64,000 bases of DNA from Verrucomicrobiia bacterium (GCA_019634625.1 JAHCBA010000007.1:124001-188000), one strand, 5' to 3'; positions 44,278 through 52,673 are shown, numbered from the stretch's first letter. Notes: a model not told the origin generated them from the sequence alone. A program made the numbers and translations.

Positions 44278-44672
44278 AGCGTCCCCTCTCGCACCCCACA
44301 CCAGAGGCGGTAAAGGCCATCCATGCCGAAGTGCTGACGGCCCACGGCGGCAAGGCCGGTTTGCGTGACGTGGCCCTGTTGGAATCCGCGGTGGCGGCGC
44401 CGCAGGCCACCATGATGGGTCAACCGATCCTGACCGAACCGCTGGAGATCGCCGCCGCCTATCTGTTCTACCTCTGCCGCAACCACCCGTTCGTCGATGG
44501 CAACAAGCGGACCGCGCTGGCGACGTGCCTGGTGTTCCTGAGCGAAAACAACCTTCTGCCCGACGAGAACCTCGACGTCGATGCCTGGGCGGCATTGGCC
44601 TTCGATGTCGCCGCCAGCCGGTTCGACCGCGACCAGACGACCCGCCGACTGCGAGAGCTCCTGTGTAAGTGA
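44274..44672 (+). CDS. doc: Doc/Fic-fold toxin (death on curing)
   Basis: 132 residues. The Fic-type active site is HPFVDGNKRTA (family HxFx(D/N)GNKR), fitting Doc, which phosphorylates EF-Tu rather than AMPylating targets. Other Doc landmarks are GKAGLRDVALLESAVAAPQ and FYLCRNHPF. The length is typical. It is translationally coupled to the AbrB-type antitoxin; Doc paired with AbrB/MazE instead of Phd is a known variant. Appears intact. Confidence 0.93.
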   Translation: MKRPLSHPTPEAVKAIHAEVLTAHGGKAGLRDVALLESAVAAPQATMMGQPILTEPLEIAAAYLFYLCRNHPFVDGNKRTALATCLVFLSENNLLPDENLDVDAWAALAFDVAASRFDRDQTTRRLRELLCK

Positions 44673-44702
44673 AGGTAAGTGGACGAGCTGCGCCGAGCGT
44701 CA

Positions 44703-44748
44703 GGTTTGTGTCCATGACACCCTTCATGACGTGCGCATCCAATCCTCC
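44703..44748 (-). pseudogene. remnant of an RHH-PIN antitoxin/toxin junction
   Basis: This stretch matches 48388-48431, the junction of the intact RHH antitoxin 3' end and PIN toxin 5' end, at most positions (shared GGTTTGTGTC, GTGCGCATC and ATCCTCC). On the minus strand it encodes the antitoxin end EDWMRTS (intact EDLMRTP) and the toxin start MKGVMDTNL (intact MSGVIDTNL). Nothing else of either gene survives; a repeat element directly replaces the antitoxin body. Confidence 0.8.
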
Positions 44749-44866
44749 CCATCGGGGTCGGGGTCGGTATCGGAATCGGTATCGGCTCCGCCCATTCGAA
44801 CATCACCCAGCTTCTCCCAAATCGTTATCCCACCCTGTCCCAGTCCCGGCTTCGTTCGCATCGCCG
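44749..44866 (+). repeat. TCGG-rich element family 2, copy 1
   Basis: Starts with ATCGGGGTCGGGGTCGGTAT and CGGAATCGGTATCGG, then CTCCGCCCATTCGA, ACCCAGCTTCTCCC, ATCGTTATCCCACCCTGTCC and CCCGGCTTCGTTCGCATCGC. The same blocks in the same order occur at 46472-46577 and 48734-48858. It has no conserved ORF. It sits inside the residual antitoxin reading frame. Confidence 0.88.
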
Positions 44867-44937
44867 TGATCCAGCCAGCACGGGCTGTGAACGCGCATGT
44901 TTGGTTCAAAGGCAGGCTGACAGGATTATTTGTGGAC

Positions 44938-44959
44938 TATATGTAGATTATATGTAGAT
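44938..44959 (+). promoter_or_regulatory. two tandem 11-bp direct repeats upstream of Xre antitoxin
   Basis: TATATGTAGAT occurs twice head to tail in an AT-rich island 7 bp before the xre start codon. It is probably the operator and/or -10 region of the Xre-RES operon, consistent with autoregulation by the antitoxin. No separate consensus -35 is clear. Confidence 0.55.
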
Positions 44960-44966
44960 TTTCGCC

Positions 44967-45437
44967 ATGAAAACGACGTTGGTGGAAGCCGAATCGGAAA
45001 TCCTGGAGCGTGCGGCGGAGCTGCAAAGCCAAGTTGCTGCCATGCAGGGAAAACTGCAGACGCTCTTGCGCGGTGTCGGCGGGTTGCAGGTGATCCTGCC
45101 TGAACTGCACGATGAAACCAGCGGACGCATTGATGCGCAAAAACTTGCCGCTTACCTGGGTGTGCCGCTCAAGCGGCTCGCCGAAGGCCTGCATCTAAAC
45201 TACAAGGCCATTCATCGAAACCCCTCGGCGGAGGGTTTCCAGCCCGCTTTGAAACCCGTGAAGCGCTCCGCCGAGATACTACACGACTTCTTCCATAAAC
45301 CGGAAACGGTCCGGGTCTGGCTCAACACCTCGCATCCGGACCTCGACGGGCACACCGCGCTGGAAATGATCCTGGCCAACAACTCCAGCGCGGTCCTTCG
45401 GATTCTCGAAAACGCTGCCGCTGGCGTGCCCGTCTGA
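44967..45437 (+). CDS. Xre/MbcA/ParS-type antitoxin
   Basis: 156 residues. The N-terminal region is a helical, Gln/Glu-rich segment; the centre (IDAQKLAAYLGVPLKRLAEG) is the Xre-like helix-turn-helix; the C-terminal region (AEILHDFFHKPETVRVWLNT, then HTALEMIL) is the DUF2384 toxin-binding domain of RES-Xre modules. It neutralises the RES toxin and represses the operon. The stop overlaps the toxin start (TGATG). Confidence 0.92.
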   Translation: MKTTLVEAESEILERAAELQSQVAAMQGKLQTLLRGVGGLQVILPELHDETSGRIDAQKLAAYLGVPLKRLAEGLHLNYKAIHRNPSAEGFQPALKPVKRSAEILHDFFHKPETVRVWLNTSHPDLDGHTALEMILANNSSAVLRILENAAAGVPV

Positions 45438-46036
45438 TGTTGCCCCTCCTGCAACTCGCTGCCGCGCTCAATTGCGCCGCCCTGGTCTCGGCGCACGGGC
45501 CGTGGTCGCGCGCCATCGGCTATCGCCATTTGCTCGGCCCGCCGCCGGGCCAGAGCGGCCCGCCTCAACCACTGTGGGGTGGTGCGGCCAAAACTGCCGG
45601 CGCACGCTTCACCCCCGCAGGCGGCTTCGATTCCATCTACCTCGGGCACGATCCCATCACGGCTTTCATCGAAGTCTCCGCCTTGATCCTGCTGCCCGGC
45701 GGACCTGTGCCCGTTCGTTCCGCACCGTGGGTGGTCATCAGTGTGGACGGCATCCTCAACAACCTGCTGGACCTGACCGATCCAGCTACCTTGACGACGC
45801 TCGGCACAACCGCCCAGGAGATGACCGGCACTTGGACGCCCCTGCCGCATCCACCCACGCAACGGCTGGGGCAACTCGCCTACGATTCCGGACGCATCGT
45901 TGGAATCAAATATGCCTCTGCCAAGCGTCCTGGCGGCATCAACGTCGTGGTGTTCCCCGACCGCATTCACGTTGTCGCCAGCAATTATCTGGAGGTTTAT
46001 GACCCGCACGGCCACCTTGCCCAGCGAATCCCCTGA
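45437..46036 (+). CDS. RES-domain toxin (NAD-depleting)
   Basis: 199 residues with an RES domain, whose members degrade or phosphorolyse NAD+ and so halt growth. Visible landmarks are RAIGYRHL near the N-terminus, AGARFTPAGGFDSIYLGHDP then TAFIEVSA (the conserved Arg and Glu region), WVVISVDGILNNLLDLTD and PGGINVVVFPDR. It is directly coupled to the Xre antitoxin. It is slightly longer than many RES proteins (about 160) but without obvious damage. Confidence 0.92.
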   Translation: MLPLLQLAAALNCAALVSAHGPWSRAIGYRHLLGPPPGQSGPPQPLWGGAAKTAGARFTPAGGFDSIYLGHDPITAFIEVSALILLPGGPVPVRSAPWVVISVDGILNNLLDLTDPATLTTLGTTAQEMTGTWTPLPHPPTQRLGQLAYDSGRIVGIKYASAKRPGGINVVVFPDRIHVVASNYLEVYDPHGHLAQRIP

Positions 46037-46155
46037 CCAGAGAATGCACCACAGATGACACAGATACCGAAACACGCTCCAAGCGCGGTCGTTCGATCGT
46101 CCAACTCTCCCTCGATCGGGCCGTGACCAGGGTGAGCTGTGGCTCGTCCTTCGTT

Positions 46156-46246
46156 ACCCGGATCGGCAATTCGCAGGGATTGATCTGGGATGCGGCTCTG
46201 ATGGACATGGCGCGCATCTAGGTCGGCGATCAGTTGAACATCACAG
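46156..46246 (+). pseudogene. decayed copy of the AbrB antitoxin gene
   Basis: Near-identical to 44068-44158: shared ACCCGGATCGGCAATTCGCA and GGGATTGATCT, then GATGCGGC, GATGGAC and GGTCGGCGATCAG blocks. The codon for the residue before VGD has become TAG (CGCATCTAG for CGCCTCAAG), so translation would stop after about 22 residues. No Doc toxin follows. It shows that the AbrB-Doc module was once duplicated on the other side of the Xre-RES pair. Confidence 0.85.
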
Positions 46247-46471
46247 AAGTCACGCCGGTGGGACGACAAGCCGGGACACTTCGTATCAGTAACCATTCAC
46301 CGCATCCATGGGCGACTTGATCGGACCGATGGCGCGGCCCGATCCCTCCGTCGGGGGGATCATCAGGGTTGCCCGTCAACTTTCCCGAATTGCGGTTCTC
46401 CCCAACGACCCAGGCGAAATGAGAACGACCACCGTGGAGGACCGGGGCCACCGCCTGTTCCGGCCCCCTCC
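46247..46471. other. gene-free stretch between AbrB remnant and element copy 2
   Basis: With its neighbours it forms part of the 579-bp gap between the RES toxin and the DUF4143 gene. Short open frames exist but none resembles a known protein, and I see no further repeat here. Confidence 0.5.
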
Positions 46472-46577
46472 CCCATCGGGGTCGGTATCGGAATCGGTAT
46501 CGTCTCCGCCCATTCGCTCCTCACCCGGCTTCTCCTGAATCATTATCCCACCCTGTCCCATTCCCGGCTTCGTTCGT
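46472..46577 (+). repeat. TCGG-rich element family 2, copy 2
   Basis: CCCATCGGGGTCGGTATCGG, then TCTCCGCCCATTCGCTCCTC, ACCCGGCTTCTCC and ATTATCCCACCCTGTCCC. It is slightly shorter than copies 1 and 3. It lies 38 bp from the 3' end of the DUF4143 gene. Confidence 0.88.
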
Positions 46578-46615
46578 CGTCATGCAGAAGCACGAGGCGC
46601 GAATCGAGACGTTGC

Positions 46616-47836
46616 CTATCCCAGGAGATGCCCAAGAGGGATTGCAAACAAGCGCTCCTCCAGCTTCACGGCTTCCTTCCCGTTGTAGGCCAGGATGGCG
46701 GCCACGCAGTCCGGCGTCCGCAGGAGGAACGCTCGCAGCCCCGACAGATCGCCATCCGTCCAGCGGGAAGCGGCCTTGACCTCGATGCCGAAGATCCTCC
46801 GGCCCGATTCGATCACCAGATCCACCTCGTGCCGGCCCTGCTCGTGCCAGTACGCCAGTCGGGCCTCGGGCACATGGGCCTCCAGAAGGGCGGCGACGTT
46901 CTGTGCCGCATACGTCTCGAACAAGGCGCCGCGCAGGAGATCGTCCCGACCCGGTTCGATGTCACTGACTCCTGCCAGATGCGCCGCCAGGCCGCTGTCC
47001 GTGAAGTGCAGCTTGGGGGACTTCACGAGGCGCGAACTTCGATTCTTCAGGAACGGCGGCAGTCTCCGAATGAGAAACGACGTTTCCAGAAGGTCGAGGT
47101 AACGCCCCGTCGTGACGGCGTTGAGCTTCGCGTCGCGAGCCAGGGTGCTGATGACAAGCACCTGCCCCGTCCGCATGGCGGCCAGTTGCGCCAGAGTCCG
47201 AAAGGCCAGCAGATCGGCGATCTGGGAGAGCTGTCGGACATCCCGTTCCACATACGTCTGCACGTAGGCACGAAACCACTCGGCCACGCCGCCCTCAGGA
47301 CCAAGGCACGCTGGTGGCAGGCCGCCACGCAGGACCTCCTGTTCCGTGACGGGAACGGCTTTGCCGGAAGGCATCGATTGCGTCCTCAGGAACGCTGCAA
47401 GGAGAGGCTCCTCGTTCGTGGCTCCCTGCAGTTCCCGTCGCGTCATCGGATGAAGGGTGAAGTATCCCGCACGCCCGGCCAGGGTCTCCGAGACATGGCC
47501 GATCAAGGCCAGATTGGCCGACCCGGAGAGGAAGAACTGACCCGGTTGCCGCCGGGCGTCCACACGCTGCTTCAGGGCAACGAGCAACTCGGGGCAGCGC
47601 TGCACCTCGTCGAGGATGACCGCACCTTCCAACAGCGACTCGGGATTCGAACGGGCTGCCGCCAGCGTGGCGAAGTCGTCCAGGGTGCGGTAGGTCCGTC
47701 CGCGAGCCAGGCCGGGCTCGTTCTGGAGAAGGGTGCTCTTCCCGGCCTGCCGCAGCCCGGACAGCACGACCACGGGCAACCGTCGCGCCGCGCTTTCCAA
47801 TCGCACAACGATCTCCCGGTCAAGGTAACCCGTCAT
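46616..47836 (-). CDS. AAA ATPase with DUF4143 domain
   Basis: 406 residues from the ATG at 47836. The N-terminal AAA_14 ATPase has Walker A GLRQAGKST at 27-35 and Walker B VILDEVQ at 73-79, followed by the sensor-like FFLSGSANLALI. The C-terminal DUF4143 domain (about 200-340) contains YVERDVRQLSQIADL and ends with a PD-(D/E)XK-like fold part (YWHEQGRHEVDLVI, FGIEVKAAS). Such proteins are common in mobile and defence-rich regions, but their function is undetermined. It sits between two toxin-antitoxin modules. Confidence 0.9.
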   Translation of the reverse strand: MTGYLDREIVVRLESAARRLPVVVLSGLRQAGKSTLLQNEPGLARGRTYRTLDDFATLAAARSNPESLLEGAVILDEVQRCPELLVALKQRVDARRQPGQFFLSGSANLALIGHVSETLAGRAGYFTLHPMTRRELQGATNEEPLLAAFLRTQSMPSGKAVPVTEQEVLRGGLPPACLGPEGGVAEWFRAYVQTYVERDVRQLSQIADLLAFRTLAQLAAMRTGQVLVISTLARDAKLNAVTTGRYLDLLETSFLIRRLPPFLKNRSSRLVKSPKLHFTDSGLAAHLAGVSDIEPGRDDLLRGALFETYAAQNVAALLEAHVPEARLAYWHEQGRHEVDLVIESGRRIFGIEVKAASRWTDGDLSGLRAFLLRTPDCVAAILAYNGKEAVKLEERLFAIPLGHLLG

Positions 47837-47860
47837 AATGCAACACCGTGTAGTGGCATC

Positions 47861-47889
47861 TTGACACCATGTCAAGAACGGGGCCGCGA
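47861..47889 (-). promoter_or_regulatory. candidate promoter/operator of the DUF4143 gene
   Basis: The minus strand has TTGACA at the position of a -35 box, then 17 bp, then TACACG as a weak -10, about 15 bp before the ATG. The -35 is the left half of a perfect TTGACA-TGG-TGTCAA inverted repeat (47861-47875), which a dimeric repressor could occupy to block transcription. Confidence 0.5.
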
Positions 47890-47965
47890 CGCTTTGTCCG
47901 GATGGCAGAAGACGATGGACGGGACATCCGACCATTCAATGGCTCGGAAATCCCACACGCCGGGC

Positions 47966-48409
47966 TCACACCGGTCTTAAGGGGTTCATGACCTCGATCC
48001 CCGAAAACTGCAGGAAATCGGTGTCCGCGGTGTAGATCCTCCGCACTCCGTTCTCCCGCATCAGGACCACGGTGCGAATGTCGAAAAAGAGATTCCCTTC
48101 CGGTGCGTGAACGGATCCCACCAGATCTCGCAGCGCCCGCCAATGGTCTGGTCCGGGTCGGAGCATCGACATTCCCGGCAAGCTCATCAAGGCATCGAGA
48201 AATCCGAGTGCATTTGCGGCCGACAGCGGGGAAGGGAACACCCGGCGGTGAGTAGCCACCCGAAGGAACTCGTAGCAAATGCCCTCCGTCAGATACCAGA
48301 CAGCGGGATCGTTGAAAACGGTCTCTAGAAATGCCCTGGCCGAAGCATGCTCCGGACAGTCGCCATTGGCTGCGTAAAGCAGCAGGTTTGTGTCAATGAC
48401 GCCGCTCAT
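47966..48409 (-). CDS. PIN-domain toxin (VapC-like)
   Basis: 147 residues. PIN-fold ribonuclease with the acidic metal-binding residues in place: D6 in VIDTNLLLYA, E42/E47 in TEGICYEFLRVA, D110 in LFFDIRT and D129/D131 in YTADTDFLQF. Such toxins cleave tRNA or rRNA. The ATG overlaps the antitoxin stop by 4 nt. Closely related 5' sequence at 44703-44748 shows a second, lost copy. Confidence 0.92.
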   Translation of the reverse strand: MSGVIDTNLLLYAANGDCPEHASARAFLETVFNDPAVWYLTEGICYEFLRVATHRRVFPSPLSAANALGFLDALMSLPGMSMLRPGPDHWRALRDLVGSVHAPEGNLFFDIRTVVLMRENGVRRIYTADTDFLQFSGIEVMNPLRPV

Positions 48410-48639
48410 GGCGTGCGCATCAGATCCTCCAGAGCGTCACGATCCGCGACGTTGACGCGTGCTTGCCCCATGGAGAACACGGGCAGCCGGACACGCGGAT
48501 GGGGTCGGTCGGGGCGTCGATGCAACCCTTCGCGCAGCAAGTCATTCACCAAACGCGACATGTCGCAACCGCGGCGCTGCGCCTCCCGGCGGATGCCTGC
48601 CAGCAGCCCCTCCTCAAGCACCAGCGTCGTGCGCTTCAT
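48406..48639 (-). CDS. ribbon-helix-helix antitoxin of the PIN toxin
   Basis: 77 residues from the ATG at 48639, chosen because KRTTLVLEEGLLAGIRREAQ is the start of a ribbon-helix-helix fold, followed by RRGCDMSRLVNDLLREGL. The C-terminal tail (RLPVFSMGQARVNVADRDAL) would wrap the toxin. An in-frame upstream extension exists but is not conserved-looking. It is coupled to the PIN gene (ATGA). Confidence 0.88.
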   Translation of the reverse strand: MKRTTLVLEEGLLAGIRREAQRRGCDMSRLVNDLLREGLHRRPDRPHPRVRLPVFSMGQARVNVADRDALEDLMRTP

Positions 48640-48733
48640 GCATCCACGCATAGGCGCAACGCATACGTATGTCAATGCAGGAACCCCGTCCGGGAAACCA
48701 TCGGACGCACCTCCAAGTTGTCGCAAGGCGCAA

Positions 48734-48858
48734 TGGGATCGGGGTCGGGGTCGCTATCGGAATCGGTATCGTCTCCGCCAGTTCAATCCTCACCCGCCTT
48801 CTCCCGAATCGTTCTCCCACCCTGTCCCTCTCCCAGTCCAGGCTTCGTTCCCATCGCC
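48734..48858 (+). repeat. TCGG-rich element family 2, copy 3
   Basis: GGGATCGGGGTCGGGGTCGC, then ATCGGAATCGGTATCGTCTC, CACCCGCCTTCTCCCGAATC and CCCACCCTGTCCC with CCAGGCTTCGTTCCCATCGC. It lies 95 bp upstream of the RHH antitoxin start, in its promoter region. The remaining 48859-48975 up to the next gene shows no feature. Confidence 0.88.
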
Positions 48859-48975
48859 ACGATCCGGTCGTTCGTCGTTCGTCGTCCTGCCCCGGGAAGC
48901 TCCGCTCCCTTTCCCATCCTGATGAGGTCCTCGGCAACCGTACGGAGGACCCGTTGGATGAGATGCTTCAGGACC

Positions 48976-50451
48976 TCACCTCGGGATTTCGTTCAGCGTG
49001 TAATAGGCGCGGTCGTGCAGCAGCGGCTCGCCGTCGCGGGATTGGAAGGACGGCAGGTGAAAGTCGTGAACGTGGCCCTGCACAAGTCCCCGCACGCGCA
49101 GGCGCACGCTCATCGCATCGGGCGCGACTTCGGCGGCGGTAACGGTCGGGCGCGTGTGGTCCACTTCGGGGCTGCCGTAGCCCTGCTGGTAGATGTGCGT
49201 GTAGGTTTGCAGCGCGTAGCTTTCCGGGCGCGCGGCCGACGCGGGGTCGGCGGGGCGGGTGAAACGCACCACGAAGCCGTCCGGCTGCGCGCGGATGTCG
49301 AGAATCTCGAACGGTGTCTTCCCGGTCCAGTCGAGGCGCTCGATCAGGTTGTCCTTCATGCCGCGCACGGGCCAGCCGCGGTTCGTGCCGCCGGCGATGA
49401 GTTTGCCGTCAGGCGTGAAATGCACGGCGAGTATTCCCGTGCCGAGCCCTTCACGGAAGGGGTAACAAGCACCCTGCCACACCCCGTTCACCAACTCGGT
49501 CGTCGCGCGCATGACGATGCTCAGGGAATAGTCGCCGACGAACATCTGCCCGTCGAACGGCCCGAACTTCCCGCCCGCCCGGCAGACCTCAAACGCGGAA
49601 ATGGAGCGCCCCATCCTCTTGTAGGGAAACACCACGGCGTACGGCACGAGTTCCTTCACGCGTTTCCGCTCCACTTCCATGCGCGACGGTGAATTCGGCA
49701 TGACCGGGGCCGGCCCCATGTTCGTCGCAAACGGATACCAGTTGAAGCTGGCGGGATGACCCATGAACCCGCCGGGCTTGAGGTGCTTGAGCGAACACGC
49801 CCCGTTCCACGGTCCCTGGCTCTCGACATAAAACATCTCGCCGTGCTCGTTCTCACCCACACCCAGCGGACTGCGGAGGCCGCTGCACAGCGGAATGGTC
49901 CTTCCGTCCGGCGTGATTTTCAGCGCCCAGCCCCGGAAGAGTTCCTTGGAGTTGTAGGATTCGGACAGCCCAAGCGCCACGTAGAGATTCCCGGCCGGAT
50001 CGAACTTCGAGCCGAACGCAAACTCGTGATAGTGCCCAAAGCCCCACGCGTCGCTTATCGTGTCGTAACGATCCGCGCGACCGTCGCCATTCGTGTCGGC
50101 GATGCGTGTCACCTCCGTCGCGTGTGTCGCGTAGAACGCCCCGTCCCGCCAAGCCAGCCCAAGCACTTCGTCCAGTCCGCTCGCAAATGGGCTCACGCGC
50201 GGTTTCGGATTCTCGTCGCTCACGCCGCTGAACAGGAGAATCTCTCCGCGCCGCGTCCCGACCGCGAGCCGTCCATCCGGCAGCGAAACGAAACTGCCCG
50301 CCTCCAGATACACACCCTCCGGCATCGGCACATGGACCAGCCGGTAGTAGGCCGCCTCGCGCTCGGCAGTGCCCCACGTATCTCCAAACTCGCCGGCGGC
50401 GATGACAACGAACGGGAGCAGGCACAGTGGGGTGAAAAGACGAAGTCTCAT
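48976..50451 (-). CDS. exported beta-propeller (DUF7133 / membrane-bound dehydrogenase-type) protein
   Basis: 491 residues with an N-terminal signal (LFTPLCLLPFVVIAAG). A six-bladed glucose-dehydrogenase-like propeller is indicated by EAGSFVSLPDGRLAVGTRRG, a calcium-type DTNGDGRADRYD and FAFGSKFDPAGNLYVALG. The last 110 residues form a separate beta domain. This class accompanies c-type cytochromes in Verrucomicrobiota and Planctomycetota and is presumed to oxidise sugars or alcohols outside the cytoplasm. Its start overlaps the cytochrome gene's stop (ATGA). Confidence 0.82.
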   Translation of the reverse strand: MRLRLFTPLCLLPFVVIAAGEFGDTWGTAEREAAYYRLVHVPMPEGVYLEAGSFVSLPDGRLAVGTRRGEILLFSGVSDENPKPRVSPFASGLDEVLGLAWRDGAFYATHATEVTRIADTNGDGRADRYDTISDAWGFGHYHEFAFGSKFDPAGNLYVALGLSESYNSKELFRGWALKITPDGRTIPLCSGLRSPLGVGENEHGEMFYVESQGPWNGACSLKHLKPGGFMGHPASFNWYPFATNMGPAPVMPNSPSRMEVERKRVKELVPYAVVFPYKRMGRSISAFEVCRAGGKFGPFDGQMFVGDYSLSIVMRATTELVNGVWQGACYPFREGLGTGILAVHFTPDGKLIAGGTNRGWPVRGMKDNLIERLDWTGKTPFEILDIRAQPDGFVVRFTRPADPASAARPESYALQTYTHIYQQGYGSPEVDHTRPTVTAAEVAPDAMSVRLRVRGLVQGHVHDFHLPSFQSRDGEPLLHDRAYYTLNEIPR

Positions 50452-52673
50452 GGCCTGGCGTTGAGCTGGTATTCGAGTTTCAACTCGCCACCGGCCACCG
50501 GCAGCAGGAGTTCCTGGGTGTCCGCCGCATGCCGCACCAGGCCCGCTGCGGGCAGGCGCACGACCATGCTCCCGCCCACGGCATACTCATTCGCGCCGCG
50601 TGCCTCGACGGACTTTCCGGCGGCGACCCGCAGGTGCAGTCCGGCGGGCGGGACGTCGGGAAACCTCAGCGTGCGTTCAAGGTGGACGCGCCCCGAGGCC
50701 TCACGTCGTTCGCGGAAGTAATCCTCCACCGCGATGCCATCCGCGACATACCGGAACCGGGGACGTTGCCGGTCGTCGAGCGTATAGCCCTTGAACGAGG
50801 AGGACCGGGAGCGTGGCGTGGGATCGTAGGCCGGCCAGGGCGTGTCCGGTTCGGTCAGGACGGCGAAGGCCGGGCCGGGAGGGAACGTGACGGTGTCCCG
50901 GCCGAGGAGGCGTGCCTGTCCGGCACCCTGACCGCGCCAGAGCCCGGACGCTTCGATGAACCCACCGCTCCACACGGAGGCGAGCCGCATCTGCTCCGCG
51001 TCGAAGGCGAGATTGATGCCGCCGGGGTAGCCGACGCCGATGCCGCGCTTGCCGATGCCGGGAAAAGCCCGGCGAATGATCACGGCCTCGTCCCCGACCA
51101 CGACGAGGAGCGGCTCCAGCACGAAGCCGGCAGGTTCCCCCGCGTCCGGTCCCTGCTCCAGATACTGCCAGAGGGCGTCACGCTGCCGGCCCGGATCGCC
51201 GCCGAGCAGATCGGGCAGCAGCGATTCTCCGTCCGGCCAGAACACCGGCATGAGGGTCAGCGGCGAGAAGCGTTGCGGGTGGGCCATGTAGTGATGGAAC
51301 CAGTTCTCCTCCAGCCGCTCCGCCATCGTCATCAGGTCCAGGGCGAGGATGTTCCCGGCGGCCTTCTCGCGGAAGGTGTGGCAGGCAACGCAGTTCAGGC
51401 CCTTGCTGCCCGCGAGTTCACGACCGACCTGATGCGGTTTCCCGTCCGGGGCGACGCGGGTGAACTCGGCCGGAGGGAGTGTGTCGAGCGCCTTCAAGGC
51501 GTCCACGAGGGCGTCGGCGTTGGCCGCACCAAACTTCGGCATGCGCGTGTGCAGATACGGACGCGCGGAGGCGCCGTTCGCGATCACTTCGCGCAGCCAC
51601 CGTTCCTTGAGCTTCGCGCCCACGCCGGTGAGCGGTGGCGGCAGGCGGCCCTGGTCCCCGAGGTTTTCGTCTGTGCCGGTGAAATACTCGCTGCGATTCG
51701 CGGCGACGCCGCCCAACTCATCGCGCGAATGGCAGGCAATGCAGTTCAGCCGCGTGAGCGCGAGCGAGACATGCTCCCCAGGAGTCCAGTCCTTGGCTGC
51801 ATCCGAGATGGCCGCCCGCAACGAGACCCGCTGGTTCTCCGCGAGCGGGTAATGCGGCCACGCGCCGCGCTCCTGCGAGAGGCATCCTTCGGTGGCCCGC
51901 AGCCCGCTGAGGGCCGGCAGCACGGGGGAGACCGCTGTCTCCCCGGTCCGGTGGCAGGCGTGGCAACGATGTTCGCTGAACAAGCGCCGGCCCCGATCCG
52001 CCAGTGCCGTCTCCGGTGCAAAGGCGGGCAGCAGCGCCTTCTGACCGCGCAGCAGGTAGCTTGCGATGTCCGCGGCCTCCCTACGTTCGAGCCGGCAATC
52101 CGGCATCCGTCCACCGGGACGCACGTCGAGCGGTCGTTCCAGGAACCCCGCCAGGCTGGCGACGGTGTATTTTTCGGCCAGCGGTCCCAGCGGAACCGAG
52201 CCGGACAGGTTGCTCTCCGGCGAATGACACGCCACGCACCCGACCGCGTGATACAGCTTTGCGCCCCGCTCCACCGCTTCCGGCTCCGGCAGTCCCGATT
52301 TCTCCGGACGGCCCAGCGTGGCGAGGAAGTGGGCAAGCGCGTTCGCCGCGTCGTCGCGCTCCGGCTCCGGCAGATGCGCGAGCACATCCGGCATGGTCGT
52401 GCCCGGCTTCACGCCGGAGGGTGACGCGAGAAACTGCCGCAGATGCGCCGCGTTCACCCGTGCACCCACTGCCGACAGATCCGGTCCAGGTTTCGCGACG
52501 AACGCCTGCTGCTCGCTCGCATGACATGAGGTGCAACCCAGCTCGCTCACAAGCACCGCGCCTGCGATCGGCTCTGTGCCCGCGCGCTCCAGGCCGGCGA
52601 CAAACGGCGGGGCGGCGTGGGCCGGCCCGATCAGTGCCACCGCCCCAAGCGCTGACAGCAAGATCCTGATCAT
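50448..52673 (-). CDS. exported multihaem c-type cytochrome protein
   Basis: 741 residues; signal peptide MIRILLSALGAVALIGPAHA. Five CxxCH haem sites are visible: CTSCH at 47-51, CVACH (around 148), CHACH (around 237), CIACH (around 313) and CVACH (around 435). Each is in a cytochrome-c-like or DUF1549-style helical setting with a downstream M or P-rich loop. The C-terminal 230 residues are a beta-rich domain without haem. It probably passes electrons from the coupled propeller dehydrogenase to the respiratory chain. Its 5' end overlaps the decayed metallopeptidase frame by 4 nt. Confidence 0.88.
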   Translation of the reverse strand: MIRILLSALGAVALIGPAHAAPPFVAGLERAGTEPIAGAVLVSELGCTSCHASEQQAFVAKPGPDLSAVGARVNAAHLRQFLASPSGVKPGTTMPDVLAHLPEPERDDAANALAHFLATLGRPEKSGLPEPEAVERGAKLYHAVGCVACHSPESNLSGSVPLGPLAEKYTVASLAGFLERPLDVRPGGRMPDCRLERREAADIASYLLRGQKALLPAFAPETALADRGRRLFSEHRCHACHRTGETAVSPVLPALSGLRATEGCLSQERGAWPHYPLAENQRVSLRAAISDAAKDWTPGEHVSLALTRLNCIACHSRDELGGVAANRSEYFTGTDENLGDQGRLPPPLTGVGAKLKERWLREVIANGASARPYLHTRMPKFGAANADALVDALKALDTLPPAEFTRVAPDGKPHQVGRELAGSKGLNCVACHTFREKAAGNILALDLMTMAERLEENWFHHYMAHPQRFSPLTLMPVFWPDGESLLPDLLGGDPGRQRDALWQYLEQGPDAGEPAGFVLEPLLVVVGDEAVIIRRAFPGIGKRGIGVGYPGGINLAFDAEQMRLASVWSGGFIEASGLWRGQGAGQARLLGRDTVTFPPGPAFAVLTEPDTPWPAYDPTPRSRSSSFKGYTLDDRQRPRFRYVADGIAVEDYFRERREASGRVHLERTLRFPDVPPAGLHLRVAAGKSVEARGANEYAVGGSMVVRLPAAGLVRHAADTQELLLPVAGGELKLEYQLNARP

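Noticed and set aside
46308-46538. 76-codon frame starting MGDLIGPMARPDPSVGG
   Set aside because: No similarity recognised, and it runs into the TCGG element; probably chance.
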